This document shows positions 8,261 through 17,859 of a stretch of 64,000 bases of DNA, piece after piece (the stretch's first letter is position 1; each line of letters opens with the position of its first letter). The notes beneath the pieces were generated by a model. It made no database searches, was not told where the DNA came from, and saw only the letters and a program-made list of their open reading frames with translations. A program made the position numbers and the translations under genes. The stretch is from Chryseobacterium gotjawalense (GTDB taxonomy: Bacteria; Bacteroidota; Bacteroidia; Flavobacteriales; Weeksellaceae): positions 620,001-684,000 of the forward strand of contig NZ_CP124855.1 of assembly GCF_030012525.1 (NCBI RefSeq), in the 5' to 3' direction.

Positions 8261-9259
8261 TTGAGAAAAATCACCGCTGTTTCTGCTCTATTAATTACTA
8301 GCTTACTATCTGCTCAGGAAGGGACGAATGTGTATCCTTTTCTGAATATTCCCGGATCTGCCAGACAGGCAGCTTTAGGTGGTGACGCTGTTTCGGTCCG
8401 TGATTTTGATGTGAGTTTCGCCGCAATCAATCCCGGATTGATGAATTTGAATCAGGACCAAATGGTTTCCATCAACTATGCTTCTTATCTCGCCGGCTCG
8501 CAATATGGAACCATCAGTTTTGTAAAAGATTTAGAAGAAGGTCATCTCATTGGTTTTAATGCCCGATATATGGATTACGGCAAAATGCCTAGAACGGATG
8601 AAAGTGCAGAAATCAATGGCCAGTTTGGCGCGATGGATGCTTCACTGGGACTTTCCTACGCGTACCAGTTTGATGAAGACTTCACCATTGCCGGTGGTGC
8701 TAATTTTGTCACTTCAAAAATCGACAATTATACCTCAATGGCTGTTGTTGGAACGGCCGCAATTACTTATCACAACACCCAGAGCCGGGAAACAGTGGCT
8801 TTGGTATTCCGGAATTTTGGCTATCAATTCAAATCGTTTAATGGTCTTCGTGAGAATGTAGCTTTTCGGGTGGATTTAGGATATACCAGAATTTTAGATG
8901 AATTTCCTTTGGCGTTTACCATTACGGCTCACGATTTGCAAAAACTCAATATCTCGCAGGATTTCAACAATAACGGTCAGGAAATTAACTGGAGCCGCAA
9001 AGTGGCCGATCATTTTTCTTTAGGCGCTGAACTTTTTCCGGAACAGGCTTTTAATATCCGGTTTGGGTATAACGTAAGACGCGGAAATGAACTGGCCGTT
9101 TTGGATCAAAGAAGTTTTGCCGGCTTGTCCGCAGGTTTTGGGATAAAAATTTCGAGTTTCAGATTTGATTATGCTCATATAAGATATCACAATGCTTCAA
9201 ATGTCAACATGTTTGGATTGACGCTCGATTTAATCGAAGTTTCGGGAAATAGAAGATAA
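8261..9259 (+). CDS. porQ: Type IX secretion system protein PorQ
   Basis: 332 residues starting with a TTG codon; no in-frame ATG occurs between the promoter and this point, and TTG opens a signal peptide (MRKITAVSALLITSLLSAQ). The mature start GTNVYPFLNIPGSARQAALG and the beta-barrel-like body match PorQ, an outer-membrane component of the Bacteroidota type IX secretion system. The following gene is cmk, as often seen for porQ in Flavobacteriia. Secreted proteins with type IX sorting domains should be encoded elsewhere in this genome. Confidence 0.92.
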   Translation: MRKITAVSALLITSLLSAQEGTNVYPFLNIPGSARQAALGGDAVSVRDFDVSFAAINPGLMNLNQDQMVSINYASYLAGSQYGTISFVKDLEEGHLIGFNARYMDYGKMPRTDESAEINGQFGAMDASLGLSYAYQFDEDFTIAGGANFVTSKIDNYTSMAVVGTAAITYHNTQSRETVALVFRNFGYQFKSFNGLRENVAFRVDLGYTRILDEFPLAFTITAHDLQKLNISQDFNNNGQEINWSRKVADHFSLGAELFPEQAFNIRFGYNVRRGNELAVLDQRSFAGLSAGFGIKISSFRFDYAHIRYHNASNVNMFGLTLDLIEVSGNRR

Positions 9260-9623
9260 AGATTTTCTTAAAAAAACTGATTGTCAGTTCTTAATATTTA
9301 TTATTTCTCGTAAATTGTTGGTTGTTCGGCTAATAGGTTGCTTATTATATTCTTTATTTTTTAAAGTAACCTTTGGAAAAATCACCGCGGTGTTTAATAA
9401 TTTAGGTTTTAAAAAATAACTTGATATACCTGCAAAATTTATTACCACTTCACTTTAAATGAATTCATCAGGGAAAACTCTGAAAATAGGGTCAAATTAT
9501 CCGTCGCAAAATTTTTATTGAATAAATTTAAACAGGTTCTAAAAATACCATTAATTATTACCCAGCAAATAGAACAGTACTGATTTATTTTTTTTCTCCG
9601 AAAATTTTCAGGAAATTTGCCTT
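9260..9623. other. Intergenic region porQ-cmk
   Basis: 364 bases without a supported gene. The only structure I see is a 10-bp perfect palindrome, CACCGCGGTG, at 9383-9392. GAAATTTGCC just before the cmk ATG is a weak promoter-like match lacking the TA. Confidence 0.5.
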
Positions 9624-10298
9624 ATGAGAAAACCTGTAATTGCTATCGACGGCTACTCTTCTACCGGCAAAAGTTCGATTTCTAAAATCATTGCTCAAAA
9701 ACTCGGTTTGGTTCATCTGGATACCGGAGCGCTGTATCGCGGTATTACCTATTTTGCTTTGAAAAACTGTTTAAATGCAGATGGTGAAATAAACTTGCAG
9801 GAACTCTTTAACAGGTTTAATGAAATAGAACTCGAATTTAAACCAATCGATCGTGAACTGGTGATGTTCCTTAATGGTAATGATATCTCTACAGATATTC
9901 GGACCAATGAAATCTCTCAAAATGTAAGCTTAATTGCCAGTCAAAAAGAAGTTCGTGATTTTCTGCTCGATGCTCAAAGGGAAATGGCAGAAAAAGGTGG
10001 CGTTATTATGGATGGCCGCGATATCGGAACTGTCATTTTACCAACAGCCGATTTTAAATTCTTTCTGACAGCCAGTGTCGACGAACGGACAAAAAGACGC
10101 TTTTTGGAATTGCAAAGTTTAGGCATCGAAACGGATGAAAATACCGTACGGGAAAATTTAATCTCCAGAGATAAAACAGACAGCGAAAGAGAAGTTGCTC
10201 CGCTAAGGAAAGCGCACGATGCGATCACCATCGATAATTCAGATTTTACAAAAAATGAAACTGTAGATCTGATTTTATCCTACCTAAAGGGCTTTTAA
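9624..10298 (+). CDS. cmk: (d)CMP kinase
   Basis: 224 residues. The P-loop is IDGYSSTGKSS, followed by LDTGALYR and VIMDGRDIGTVI, all hallmarks of cytidylate kinase, which makes CDP and dCDP. The C-terminus has SRDKTDSEREVAPLRKA, the lid region. Length is normal. It sits downstream of porQ. Confidence 0.97.
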   Translation: MRKPVIAIDGYSSTGKSSISKIIAQKLGLVHLDTGALYRGITYFALKNCLNADGEINLQELFNRFNEIELEFKPIDRELVMFLNGNDISTDIRTNEISQNVSLIASQKEVRDFLLDAQREMAEKGGVIMDGRDIGTVILPTADFKFFLTASVDERTKRRFLELQSLGIETDENTVRENLISRDKTDSEREVAPLRKAHDAITIDNSDFTKNETVDLILSYLKGF

Positions 10299-10405
10299 CA
10301 AAATTTTAAGATAACTTTTTTTTTCTTTGGTATATTAATTGTAACTTTAGAAGAGATGGAGAAATCCATCATAAGATTTATTAACTATTAAAAAAATTAA
10401 CTAAG

Positions 10406-10789
10406 ATGTCAAAAAAAGGAAATAATGCAGCAAGTGTATTAGCAGGTTTATTAGCTGGAGCAGCAGCAGGTGTTGTTCTGGGAATGCTTTATGCTCCGGA
10501 AGAAGGTGCAGAAACAAGAAAAAAAATCAAGAGCAAAGCAAATGATTTAAAAGATCAGGCAGTTGATCAGTACAGTAAGGTTTCTGAGAAAGCAAAAGAA
10601 CAGTATGAAGACGTATCGGGGAAAGTAAAAGATCAATATGATACGATCTCATCTCAACTGAAAGAAACTGCGGACAAAGTAGTATCTTCTGTAAAAGAGG
10701 GCTATGACAAGTACAAAGATGAAGCAGTTGCGAAAACCAAAGAGGTTGTAGGTGATGTAGAAAATGAATTAGACGGAATGAAGTCTTAA
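10406..10789 (+). CDS. YtxH domain-containing protein
   Basis: 127 residues. One N-terminal membrane segment rich in Ala and Gly (ASVLAGLLAGAAAGVVLGML) is followed by YAPEEGAETRKKI, the signature of YtxH proteins, and a long charged amphipathic helix (DQYSKVSEKAKEQYEDV). YtxH proteins are associated with general stress in other bacteria; the function here is unknown. It precedes two further small membrane genes; a terminator lies between, so it may have its own transcript. Confidence 0.9.
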   Translation: MSKKGNNAASVLAGLLAGAAAGVVLGMLYAPEEGAETRKKIKSKANDLKDQAVDQYSKVSEKAKEQYEDVSGKVKDQYDTISSQLKETADKVVSSVKEGYDKYKDEAVAKTKEVVGDVENELDGMKS

Positions 10790-10816
10790 TTTAGATTTCC
10801 ATTTATTCCTAAAAAT

Positions 10817-10847
10817 AAAAAGGAACTTTAGATAAGTTCCTTTTTTT
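10817..10847 (+). terminator. Intrinsic terminator after the YtxH gene
   Basis: AAGGAACTT and AAGTTCCTT form a 9-bp stem with a 5-base loop, followed by a T run. Confidence 0.88.
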
Positions 10848-10867
10848 GTAACTTTAAAAAAAATATT

Positions 10868-11176
10868 ATGGTTGACATTGTAAAAGAATTCGCCTCAAAA
10901 AAAATAGATTTGCTCAAAATGGAGATGACGGAAAAATCTTCACTCACTGTGGGCACTTTAACCTATCTTATTTTAGCATCTGTTGCGGCTTTGTTCTTCA
11001 TCATTCTCTTTAATATTGGTTTGGGTTTACTCATTGGTTCTTGGTTGGGTAATTACGCCTACGGAATTTTGATTATGGCCGGGTTTTATTTATTGATTTT
11101 AATCATCACTTTTGCCGCCCGAAATGCCATCAAAAATAAGGTGGCCGATAAAATTATTAAATTTATAAATTCCTAA
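10868..11176 (+). CDS. Phage-holin-superfamily-like membrane protein
   Basis: 102 residues with two membrane segments (about 31-55 and 60-83), a charged N-terminal helix and a basic C-terminus (NAIKNKVADKIIKF). This layout fits the small proteins annotated as phage holin family in Flavobacteriia; they are chromosomal and not linked to a prophage here. It is followed after 2 bases by the next gene, so both are probably co-translated. Confidence 0.8.
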   Translation: MVDIVKEFASKKIDLLKMEMTEKSSLTVGTLTYLILASVAALFFIILFNIGLGLLIGSWLGNYAYGILIMAGFYLLILIITFAARNAIKNKVADKIIKFINS

Positions 11177-11178
11177 AG

Positions 11179-11676
11179 ATGAGCACGAAATACAACAGTT
11201 TGGAAGAACTCCGAAGAAAGAAAGCACTGCTGAAAAAAGAGGTTTCTGAGTTAGAAGATCTTTTAACCTTCGATAATGCCAAAGAAAGTCTAAGTGCTTT
11301 AACTAATGGTTTTACAGATAAATATCTGCAGGAAAGCAAATCGGTTGACGGCGAAACCAAAATTTCCCTGAATACCGGCGAGATTGTAAAGGAGATTTCC
11401 GGTAATATAAAAGATTCAATTCTAAACAAAAATGCGGTGTACGGCTTTGCAAAAAGCGATGCGGGAATGAGTATTGTTGAAAATGCAATGAAATTAGGAG
11501 CGGTAACTTTTGTCGGTAATTATGCCCGGAAAAATCTTTATAATAAAAGCTGGAAGAAAAAGATGATCGGTTTAGCGCTTATTTATCTGGCACCAATCGC
11601 ACTTCGATTTATCCGTAAAAAATTAGATGATTATCAAAAAAGCAAAACAACTTCCAGTTTCGAACAGTTGATATAA
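11179..11676 (+). CDS. Hypothetical protein, co-transcribed with holin-like gene
   Basis: 165 residues, not assigned to a family. The N-terminus is a charged coiled-coil-like helix (about 1-30, SLEELRRKKALLKKEVSELE). The C-terminal third has a likely membrane segment (IGLALIYLAPIALRFI, about 131-146) followed by basic residues. It begins 2 bases after the holin-like gene, and together with the YtxH gene forms a trio of small envelope proteins. Confidence 0.8.
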   Translation: MSTKYNSLEELRRKKALLKKEVSELEDLLTFDNAKESLSALTNGFTDKYLQESKSVDGETKISLNTGEIVKEISGNIKDSILNKNAVYGFAKSDAGMSIVENAMKLGAVTFVGNYARKNLYNKSWKKKMIGLALIYLAPIALRFIRKKLDDYQKSKTTSSFEQLI

Positions 11677-11684
11677 AAATACAG

Positions 11685-11710
11685 AGTCGGTTTTCCGGCT
11701 TTTATTTTTG
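11685..11710 (+). terminator. Terminator overlapping the trmH-family stop
   Basis: AGTCGG-TTTT-CCGGCT followed by TTTATTTTTG. The T run runs into the stop codon of the convergent methyltransferase gene. Confidence 0.7.
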
Positions 11711-12430
11711 TCCGAAAATCTGACCCAAGATAATCCCGGCAGACATCGCTACATTCAAACTTTCTGTAGACTGTGATTTTCCAAAGCGCGGAATCGTTAT
11801 TTTGTCCGTCAATAAATTTTCAATTTCCGGTCTGATTCCGTTTCCTTCATTCCCGAGAACTAAATTAAATTGGGTCGGGAATTGATAATCATAAAGATCA
11901 GTGCCCTCCATATCCGTTCCGATTAGCGGCTGATGAGTGGTAGAAAGATAATTTTCTAAATTCCGGTAAACGATGTTTACCCGCAGAAAAGAACCCATAC
12001 TTGCCTGAATTACCTTTGGATTATAAAAATCCACGGTATCCTCACTACAGATGATTTGCGAAATCCCAAACCAGTCCGCCAGCCGGATAATCGTTCCCAA
12101 GTTTCCGGGATCCTGAATTCCGTCTAAAATTAATTGAATGCCTGTTTCCTCTAATAACAATTCTTCCGTAAGTTCGCAGACTGCCACTGAATCTTTCGGA
12201 TGTTGCAGGAAACTTATTTTCTGTAATTCATTGGGTGAAATTTCTGTGGCAACGATATTGCCAACTGATAATTCAGAAGGGTTTACCGAAAAAAATTCTT
12301 TGATTCGGAACTTTGAAGTTGGTATTTCTTTAATCGTTTTATTACCCTCAACCAAAAACAAATTGTATTTTTGTCTGAACTTCTTTTTATCAAGAGACTG
12401 TAAAATCTTTTTTTTATGAGCCGTAAGCAT
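11702..12430 (-). CDS. TrmH/SpoU family RNA methyltransferase
   Basis: 242 residues. It has an N-terminal substrate-binding part (LVEGNKTIKEI) and the SPOUT domain with DGIQDPGNLGTIIRLADWFG, LVLGNEGNGI and IPRFGKSQSTESLNVAMSAGI, the three knot motifs. It 2'-O-methylates a ribose in rRNA or tRNA with S-adenosylmethionine; the site cannot be told. The only plausible start is the ATG at 12430, which overlaps the first 15 bases of the divergent tamL gene. Its promoter therefore lies inside tamL. Confidence 0.95.
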   Translation of the reverse strand: MLTAHKKKILQSLDKKKFRQKYNLFLVEGNKTIKEIPTSKFRIKEFFSVNPSELSVGNIVATEISPNELQKISFLQHPKDSVAVCELTEELLLEETGIQLILDGIQDPGNLGTIIRLADWFGISQIICSEDTVDFYNPKVIQASMGSFLRVNIVYRNLENYLSTTHQPLIGTDMEGTDLYDYQFPTQFNLVLGNEGNGIRPEIENLLTDKITIPRFGKSQSTESLNVAMSAGIILGQIFGQK

Positions 12431-14977
12431 TTTTCAAAATATTTTCAAAAGTATTACTTATTTTTTTCATCTGCAATCACAATTGTTTTTTTGTATGCCT
12501 GCAGCACCACAAAAAAGGTTCCAGATGGTGAGTTTCTTTTGACCAAAAATAATTTCAGATATGAAGATGGAAAAGTGCATGATGAGGAAATTGAAAGTCA
12601 TGTGAGTCAAAAGCCCAATAAAAAGCAACTTTTCATCTTGCCAATTGGATTATGGATGTACAATGCAACCAATCCCAAATACGATTCTATTCTTGCAGAA
12701 TACATGACTTATCCCAATGAAATGAGGGATCAAAAACTTCGGGATTCTCTTTTTGTGAAATACAAACATCCGGAATTTGTTGGAAAACGGCTTTTTTATG
12801 AAAGATTTTTGCAGAATATTGGTCAGCCTCCGGTTATTTTAGATCAGAGAAAAACGGAACAGAGCGCAACCTCAGTTCGTAAATTCTTAGTATATAAAGG
12901 ATATTGGGATACGGATGTGAAGTTCACCCAAGATTTAGATTCAGCTGCAAAAAAAGCACAGGTTAATTATTTAATTACCCATAAAGATCCAACCTATATC
13001 AGCGATTACTACTATAATATTCCAGATCCGGCCATTAAAAACATTTATGAGCAACATCTTGCTAAAAGCTTGGTTCGTGGGAAAAAAATACTGGATCAGG
13101 CGGTTTTAGAAAAAGAAGTCAAAAGGATTAATGATTTGATGAAAGACTATGGTTATTACAAATTCAATAATTCTAATGAAGACATATATTTTACGGCAGA
13201 TACGTTACAAAGCAGAAAGAATGTTCCTTTAACCATGGATATTCACAAAGACTCCATAGATTCGCGTTATAAGCTTACGACAATCGGAAAAGTGAACGTT
13301 CATCTTTTGGAAAAATTATCGGATTCTGCAGATACGGTCAAAGATTCATTATTAAGAATTAATTTTTATAAGCTCGATGATCAGTACAAAACAATGTCCT
13401 TGTGGCGACCAATTATTTTGCGGCCTGGCGACGTATATGATCAGAGAAATTTGGATTTAACGAAGAGGAATATCGCCGCGATGAATAATTTCAGTATCAT
13501 TAAATATGATGAGATTCTCCGAAAGTCCAGCGACAGCATTTTAGATGTAAACTATTTTCTGGCACCATTGCCAAAGTATGATTTAAAAGTGGCGACCGAT
13601 ATTAATTATTCTCAAATTTTAAATTTTGGGGTTTCCCCTTCTATTGATCTTACAAGCCGTAATGTTTTCGGAGGTGCTGAAAACTTGACGACAAGTCTTT
13701 CCGGGATTTTCGGTTCGGTGACCAGTTCTAAAAATACAAGCCAACGAACCCTGGCGTATGAAATTTTAGCACAAACTTCGTTGAGTTTCCCTCGTTTACT
13801 GCTTCCTTTTCAAACCTGGAAATTGATTCCCAAAAAGTACTCTCCTACTTCATCGATTACTTTAGGAGCTTCAGTTCAGGATAATATAGGATTAGGAAGA
13901 ATTGGCTTTAACGCAGGTCTGAACTACTTTGCCAACGCTAACGATATTGTTTCTCACCGGCTTTCGATTTTTAATACCCAATTAAGTTTAACCCGAAATA
14001 AAGACCGTTATTATGACTTCTTTCCACAGGATGCCGAAGTCCGAAACCAAATGTTTAACATTTATTCACCTGCTTTATACCAGGATTTCATCGCAGGAAG
14101 TATAAGTTCAGATGATTTATCAACCATGATTGTGGATGATAAAAGCTTTCAGGAATCGTTAACCGGTGATAACCTTTCTTCATTAAATAACTTTCTGCAG
14201 TCTTTGATCAATAAAGACCGTCAAACGCAGGATATTCTTATTTCTTCAGTAATTTATAATTTTATTTATAATGAAATCGGAAAGAAAGACCGTCCTAATC
14301 CCTTCTATTTTAATGGTAAATTTGAAGTCGCCGGAAATATTTTCAGTATATTCAATAGCAATCGAAAGAACGATGGAATCGTTTCTGGCCCCGCCAGGAC
14401 CATTTTCAAAATCCCCTATTCCCAGTTTGTGAAATTTGATTTTGATGTCAGAAAATATTTCACCTTTAATAATGAAAAACAAACTCTGGCATTAAGGCAG
14501 TTTATCGGAATCGGGATTCCGTACGGGAATTCGTCGACAATGCCTTTTGTAAGATCTTATTTTAATGGTGGTTCCAATGATATTCGTGCCTGGCGCGTGT
14601 ATGGAGGTTTGGGTCCTGCAGATTCTCAACTCGATGCAAGAGTTCGTTCTTACGTAATGGACAATATAAAACTGACCACCAATATTGAGTATAGAATGCC
14701 ATTTACAGACATGTTTGAAGGTGCAGCCTTCGTAGATGCAGGAAATATCTGGAGTTTAAAAGACAGCGGATTTGGTGACCAGTTTAAGTTTAACAAATTC
14801 ATTTCTCAAATGGGAGTCGGAACCGGGGTTGGTTTAAGGATTAATATCGCCTACATTACTTTGCGGTTAGATGCAGCATACAAAGTCTACGATCCCAACC
14901 AACCTGTGGGCGATCGCTGGGTTTTTGGAAGTACCTGGAAACCGGTGGTTAATTTTGCTTTCGGTTATCCTTTTTAA
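12416..14977 (+). CDS. tamL: TamL, BamA/TamA-family outer-membrane lipoprotein
   Basis: 853 residues. A long signal sequence ends in a lipobox (FLYACSTTKKVPDG), giving a lipid-anchored protein. Two-thirds of the way on it becomes an Omp85-type barrel, with NGGSNDIRAWRVYGGLGP carrying the RGW-like loop motif and a C-terminal strand ending in phenylalanine (AFGYPF). This lipoprotein form of the BamA/TamA family is known in Bacteroidota as TamL, thought to work with TamB in moving proteins or lipids to the outer membrane. No tamB is next to it here. Its 5' end overlaps the divergent methyltransferase gene by 15 bases. Confidence 0.9.
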   Translation: MSRKHFSKYFQKYYLFFSSAITIVFLYACSTTKKVPDGEFLLTKNNFRYEDGKVHDEEIESHVSQKPNKKQLFILPIGLWMYNATNPKYDSILAEYMTYPNEMRDQKLRDSLFVKYKHPEFVGKRLFYERFLQNIGQPPVILDQRKTEQSATSVRKFLVYKGYWDTDVKFTQDLDSAAKKAQVNYLITHKDPTYISDYYYNIPDPAIKNIYEQHLAKSLVRGKKILDQAVLEKEVKRINDLMKDYGYYKFNNSNEDIYFTADTLQSRKNVPLTMDIHKDSIDSRYKLTTIGKVNVHLLEKLSDSADTVKDSLLRINFYKLDDQYKTMSLWRPIILRPGDVYDQRNLDLTKRNIAAMNNFSIIKYDEILRKSSDSILDVNYFLAPLPKYDLKVATDINYSQILNFGVSPSIDLTSRNVFGGAENLTTSLSGIFGSVTSSKNTSQRTLAYEILAQTSLSFPRLLLPFQTWKLIPKKYSPTSSITLGASVQDNIGLGRIGFNAGLNYFANANDIVSHRLSIFNTQLSLTRNKDRYYDFFPQDAEVRNQMFNIYSPALYQDFIAGSISSDDLSTMIVDDKSFQESLTGDNLSSLNNFLQSLINKDRQTQDILISSVIYNFIYNEIGKKDRPNPFYFNGKFEVAGNIFSIFNSNRKNDGIVSGPARTIFKIPYSQFVKFDFDVRKYFTFNNEKQTLALRQFIGIGIPYGNSSTMPFVRSYFNGGSNDIRAWRVYGGLGPADSQLDARVRSYVMDNIKLTTNIEYRMPFTDMFEGAAFVDAGNIWSLKDSGFGDQFKFNKFISQMGVGTGVGLRINIAYITLRLDAAYKVYDPNQPVGDRWVFGSTWKPVVNFAFGYPF
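12446..12476 (-). promoter_or_regulatory. Promoter for the methyltransferase gene, inside tamL
   Basis: On the minus strand, TTG (12476-12474), a 20-base spacer and TACTTTTG (12453-12446) match the Bacteroidota consensus. It lies wholly within codons of tamL and about 15 bases before the ATG at 12430. Confidence 0.7.
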
Positions 14978-15276
14978 GAGCCTGTTTAAATTTGTTTTAA
15001 AAATCACAAGGCAGAAAAGCGATATTTTTTTAAGTCTTTCAAAAGATCAAAAGAGAAAGTTTCCTCAAAAGTTACCGTTTTTTTGCCCTTTTGGAGATTT
15101 CCCTTTTTAGATGTATAAAAAATAAGGAGTAAAAACCTTCTGGTTTTTACTCCTTATTTCTATCCATTTCTGAGACGGTATTTTTAAAAACTTTAAATTT
15201 GTTTTAAAACAACAAAAAGCTAAAAGCGATATTTTTTAAGGCTTTCATTTTTAAACACGTTCCAGGTATCTATTTA
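14978..15276. other. Intergenic region tamL-parC with repeated flank sequence
   Basis: Two imperfect copies of a segment containing AAATTTGTTTTAAAA and AGCGATATTTTTT lie at about 14985-15050 and 15190-15250, on either side of the terminator. No gene is seen. Confidence 0.6.
15121..15158. terminator. Strong bidirectional terminator between tamL and parC
   Basis: A perfect 17-bp stem (15121-15137 with 15142-15158) and a 4-base loop TTCT, with A/T runs on both sides, between convergent genes. Confidence 0.92.
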
Positions 15277-17859
15277 TTATTCAAGATCGAAAAGATCACC
15301 GATTGTTCCTTCTTCCGGAACTTCATCATCCGAAAGATTTTCTGTATTCTCTGTTTCTTCTTCCTCTTTAATAACTTCTTCTTCCGGTTCGGGAATGATG
15401 ATATTAATGGATTTCACTTTGTCTTTGATAAACTGATTTCCGATCGCTTTAATACCTTTTACCGAGATGAATTCATCAATATTAACGGTTTCCGGCTCTT
15501 TATCTTTGCCTTTCTCTTTGGTGAAAATAATTTCGGCCGTCGCATTATTGGCAATCAGGACATTTTCTACAAATGATTTCGGATGATCAGACGGCATGAA
15601 ATTCTGAACGTTCGCCGTATTCTCGAGCAGGAATCTTTTAATAAAATAAATCTGTTTTTCACCATCAAAATAAATACAGGTAATTGGTTGCTCTGGTCTC
15701 CATTTTTCGAGGACCAAATATTCATCATCAAAACGGTTACCCAGTTCGAAACTCACCAACTTGGCTTCCCCGTGAGCATTGATAATTACTATTTTGTCAT
15801 CGCCTTTGAAAGTACCCAGTAAAGTTCCCCGTGCATCGGCATTTAATCGACGGACGGTTTCATCAAACCAGATTTTTCTCGGGGCTAAAGTCGAGTGACC
15901 CTCTTCTTTTAAATCAACTTTCTTGACGATATATTTGGTGACCACATTCCCTTTGGAATCGCGGCCTTTTATCGCCAGGTCTGAGAAATCAATATCGATT
16001 TTGCTTTTTCTGACCCGCGCATTTGGTTTTAATAAAACGGTTACTTTCTCGGCTTCGCCATTAGGGTTTGCAGAGAAGTATAACATTTCAGACCCCTTTT
16101 TATCCGAAGCTAATTTGTAATCGGTATTTCTGGTAACTCCGGTCACAGAAAAACGTTTCATATAATAAGGGCCGTCTTTTCCTTCCCGGTAAATCATATT
16201 GTAGACCGTTCTTTTATCGTTCTTTTTCCAGATGGCAACGTGCTGAATATTCTTACCGATAAAAGTTTTGGCTTCTACTTTCACCACCCGCATCGTCCCG
16301 TCTTTCTGGAAGGTAATAATATCGTCGATATCCGAACAGTCGAATAAATACTGATCTTTTTTCAGTGAAGTTCCGATGAATCCTTCCTCAAAATTGGCGT
16401 AGAATTTCTCGTTGGCCACCGCAACTTTCGTCGCATCAATCGTATCAAAAATTCTGAGTTCAGTTTTCCGTTCTCTTCCTTTTCCGTATTTCTTTTGAAT
16501 ATTTACATAATAGTCAATTGCATACGGAATCAAATGTTCTAAATGATATTTAACCTGCTCAATTTTTCCTTCAAGAGCCAGGATGTTTTCCTTGAATTTA
16601 TCTAAATCAAAACGCGAAATTCTTTTAATTCGGATTTCGGTTAATCTTAAAATATCTTCTTCTGTTACCGCTCTTAACAAATGGGTGGTATGAGGTTTCA
16701 AACCTTTATCGATGGTCGCAATTACTTCGTCCCAGGATTTAACTTCCTCAATATCGTGGTAAATTCTGTTCTCAATAAAAATTCTTTCTAAAGAAGAAAA
16801 ATGCCAGTTTTCCTGCAGTTCATGCAATTCGATCTGCAGTTCTTTTTTAAGCAGAGAAACGGTATGATCTGTATTCTGTCTCAGGATTTCCGACACATTC
16901 AGGAACATCGGTTTATCACCGACAATTACGCAGGCATTCGGTGAAATCGGAATTTCGCAATCGGTAAACGCGTATAAGGCATCGATTGTTTTATCGGGCG
17001 AAACATCATTAGCAAGGAAGATGTTAATTTCAACCTGGTCTGATGTATTGTCTTCAATTTTCTTGATTTTGATCTTGCCTTTTTCATTGGCTTTAATGAC
17101 GGAATCAATTAAATCGCTGGTGTTTTTGCCAAAAGGAAGTTCAGTAATGCAAAGCGTGTTTTTATCTTTCTGAATAATCCGGGCTCTGGCGCGGATTCTT
17201 CCGCCACGTTCGCCGTCATTATAATTTGAAACATCGAGCATTCCACCCGTAATGAAATCCGGAAAGATCTGAAATTTCTTCCCTTTTAAATGAGCGATAG
17301 AAGCATCGATTAATTCGTTGAAATTATGAGGCATAATCTTGGTCGAAAGTCCTACTCCAATTCCCTCTACTCCCTGAGCAAGTAGCAGCGGGAACTTTAC
17401 CGGTAAATCAATAGGTTCATTATTTCTACCGTCATAAGATTTAGCCCATTCTGTGGTTTTGGGATTAAAGACTACCTCCAAAGCGAAAGGGGTTAATCTT
17501 GCTTCAATATATCTGGCTGCTGCCGCAGAATCTCCGGTGAATATATTTCCCCAGTTTCCCTGTGTATCAATCAACAATTCTTTCTGCCCAATTTGAACCA
17601 TTGCATCGGTAATCGACGCATCACCGTGCGGATGGTACTTCATCGTATTTCCTACGACATTGGCAACTTTGTTATATCTGCCGTCTTCCAGCTCCCGCAT
17701 GGAGTGCATGATTCTTCTTTGCACCGGTTTGAATCCATCAAAAATAGAGGGAATCGCACGGTCCAAAATAACGTATGATGCATAATCGAGAAACCAGTCC
17801 TTGTACAGACCGGAAACTTTTCTCAGCGATTCTTCCCGGTGATTTTCTTGCTCTTCCAT
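15277..17859 (-). CDS. parC: DNA topoisomerase IV subunit A (ParC/GyrA family)
   Basis: 860 residues. The breakage-reunion domain has the active-site tyrosine in SAAAARYIEARL and GVEGIGVGLSTKIMPHN. The C-terminal beta-pinwheel part lacks an evident GyrA box, which favours ParC over GyrA. The tail is very acidic (KEEEETENTENLSDDEV). With ParE it decatenates chromosomes. It is the last gene of a parE-small gene-parC operon and its ATG overlaps the preceding stop as TAATG. Confidence 0.92.
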   Translation of the reverse strand: MEEQENHREESLRKVSGLYKDWFLDYASYVILDRAIPSIFDGFKPVQRRIMHSMRELEDGRYNKVANVVGNTMKYHPHGDASITDAMVQIGQKELLIDTQGNWGNIFTGDSAAAARYIEARLTPFALEVVFNPKTTEWAKSYDGRNNEPIDLPVKFPLLLAQGVEGIGVGLSTKIMPHNFNELIDASIAHLKGKKFQIFPDFITGGMLDVSNYNDGERGGRIRARARIIQKDKNTLCITELPFGKNTSDLIDSVIKANEKGKIKIKKIEDNTSDQVEINIFLANDVSPDKTIDALYAFTDCEIPISPNACVIVGDKPMFLNVSEILRQNTDHTVSLLKKELQIELHELQENWHFSSLERIFIENRIYHDIEEVKSWDEVIATIDKGLKPHTTHLLRAVTEEDILRLTEIRIKRISRFDLDKFKENILALEGKIEQVKYHLEHLIPYAIDYYVNIQKKYGKGRERKTELRIFDTIDATKVAVANEKFYANFEEGFIGTSLKKDQYLFDCSDIDDIITFQKDGTMRVVKVEAKTFIGKNIQHVAIWKKNDKRTVYNMIYREGKDGPYYMKRFSVTGVTRNTDYKLASDKKGSEMLYFSANPNGEAEKVTVLLKPNARVRKSKIDIDFSDLAIKGRDSKGNVVTKYIVKKVDLKEEGHSTLAPRKIWFDETVRRLNADARGTLLGTFKGDDKIVIINAHGEAKLVSFELGNRFDDEYLVLEKWRPEQPITCIYFDGEKQIYFIKRFLLENTANVQNFMPSDHPKSFVENVLIANNATAEIIFTKEKGKDKEPETVNIDEFISVKGIKAIGNQFIKDKVKSINIIIPEPEEEVIKEEEETENTENLSDDEVPEEGTIGDLFDLE

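Noticed and set aside
9383..9392. CACCGCGGTG palindrome as a regulatory site
   Set aside because: A lone 10-bp palindrome is too short to support a call, and it is far from both neighbouring starts.
10868..11176. Prophage holin
   Set aside because: No phage genes are nearby; the protein belongs to a chromosomal trio of small envelope genes.
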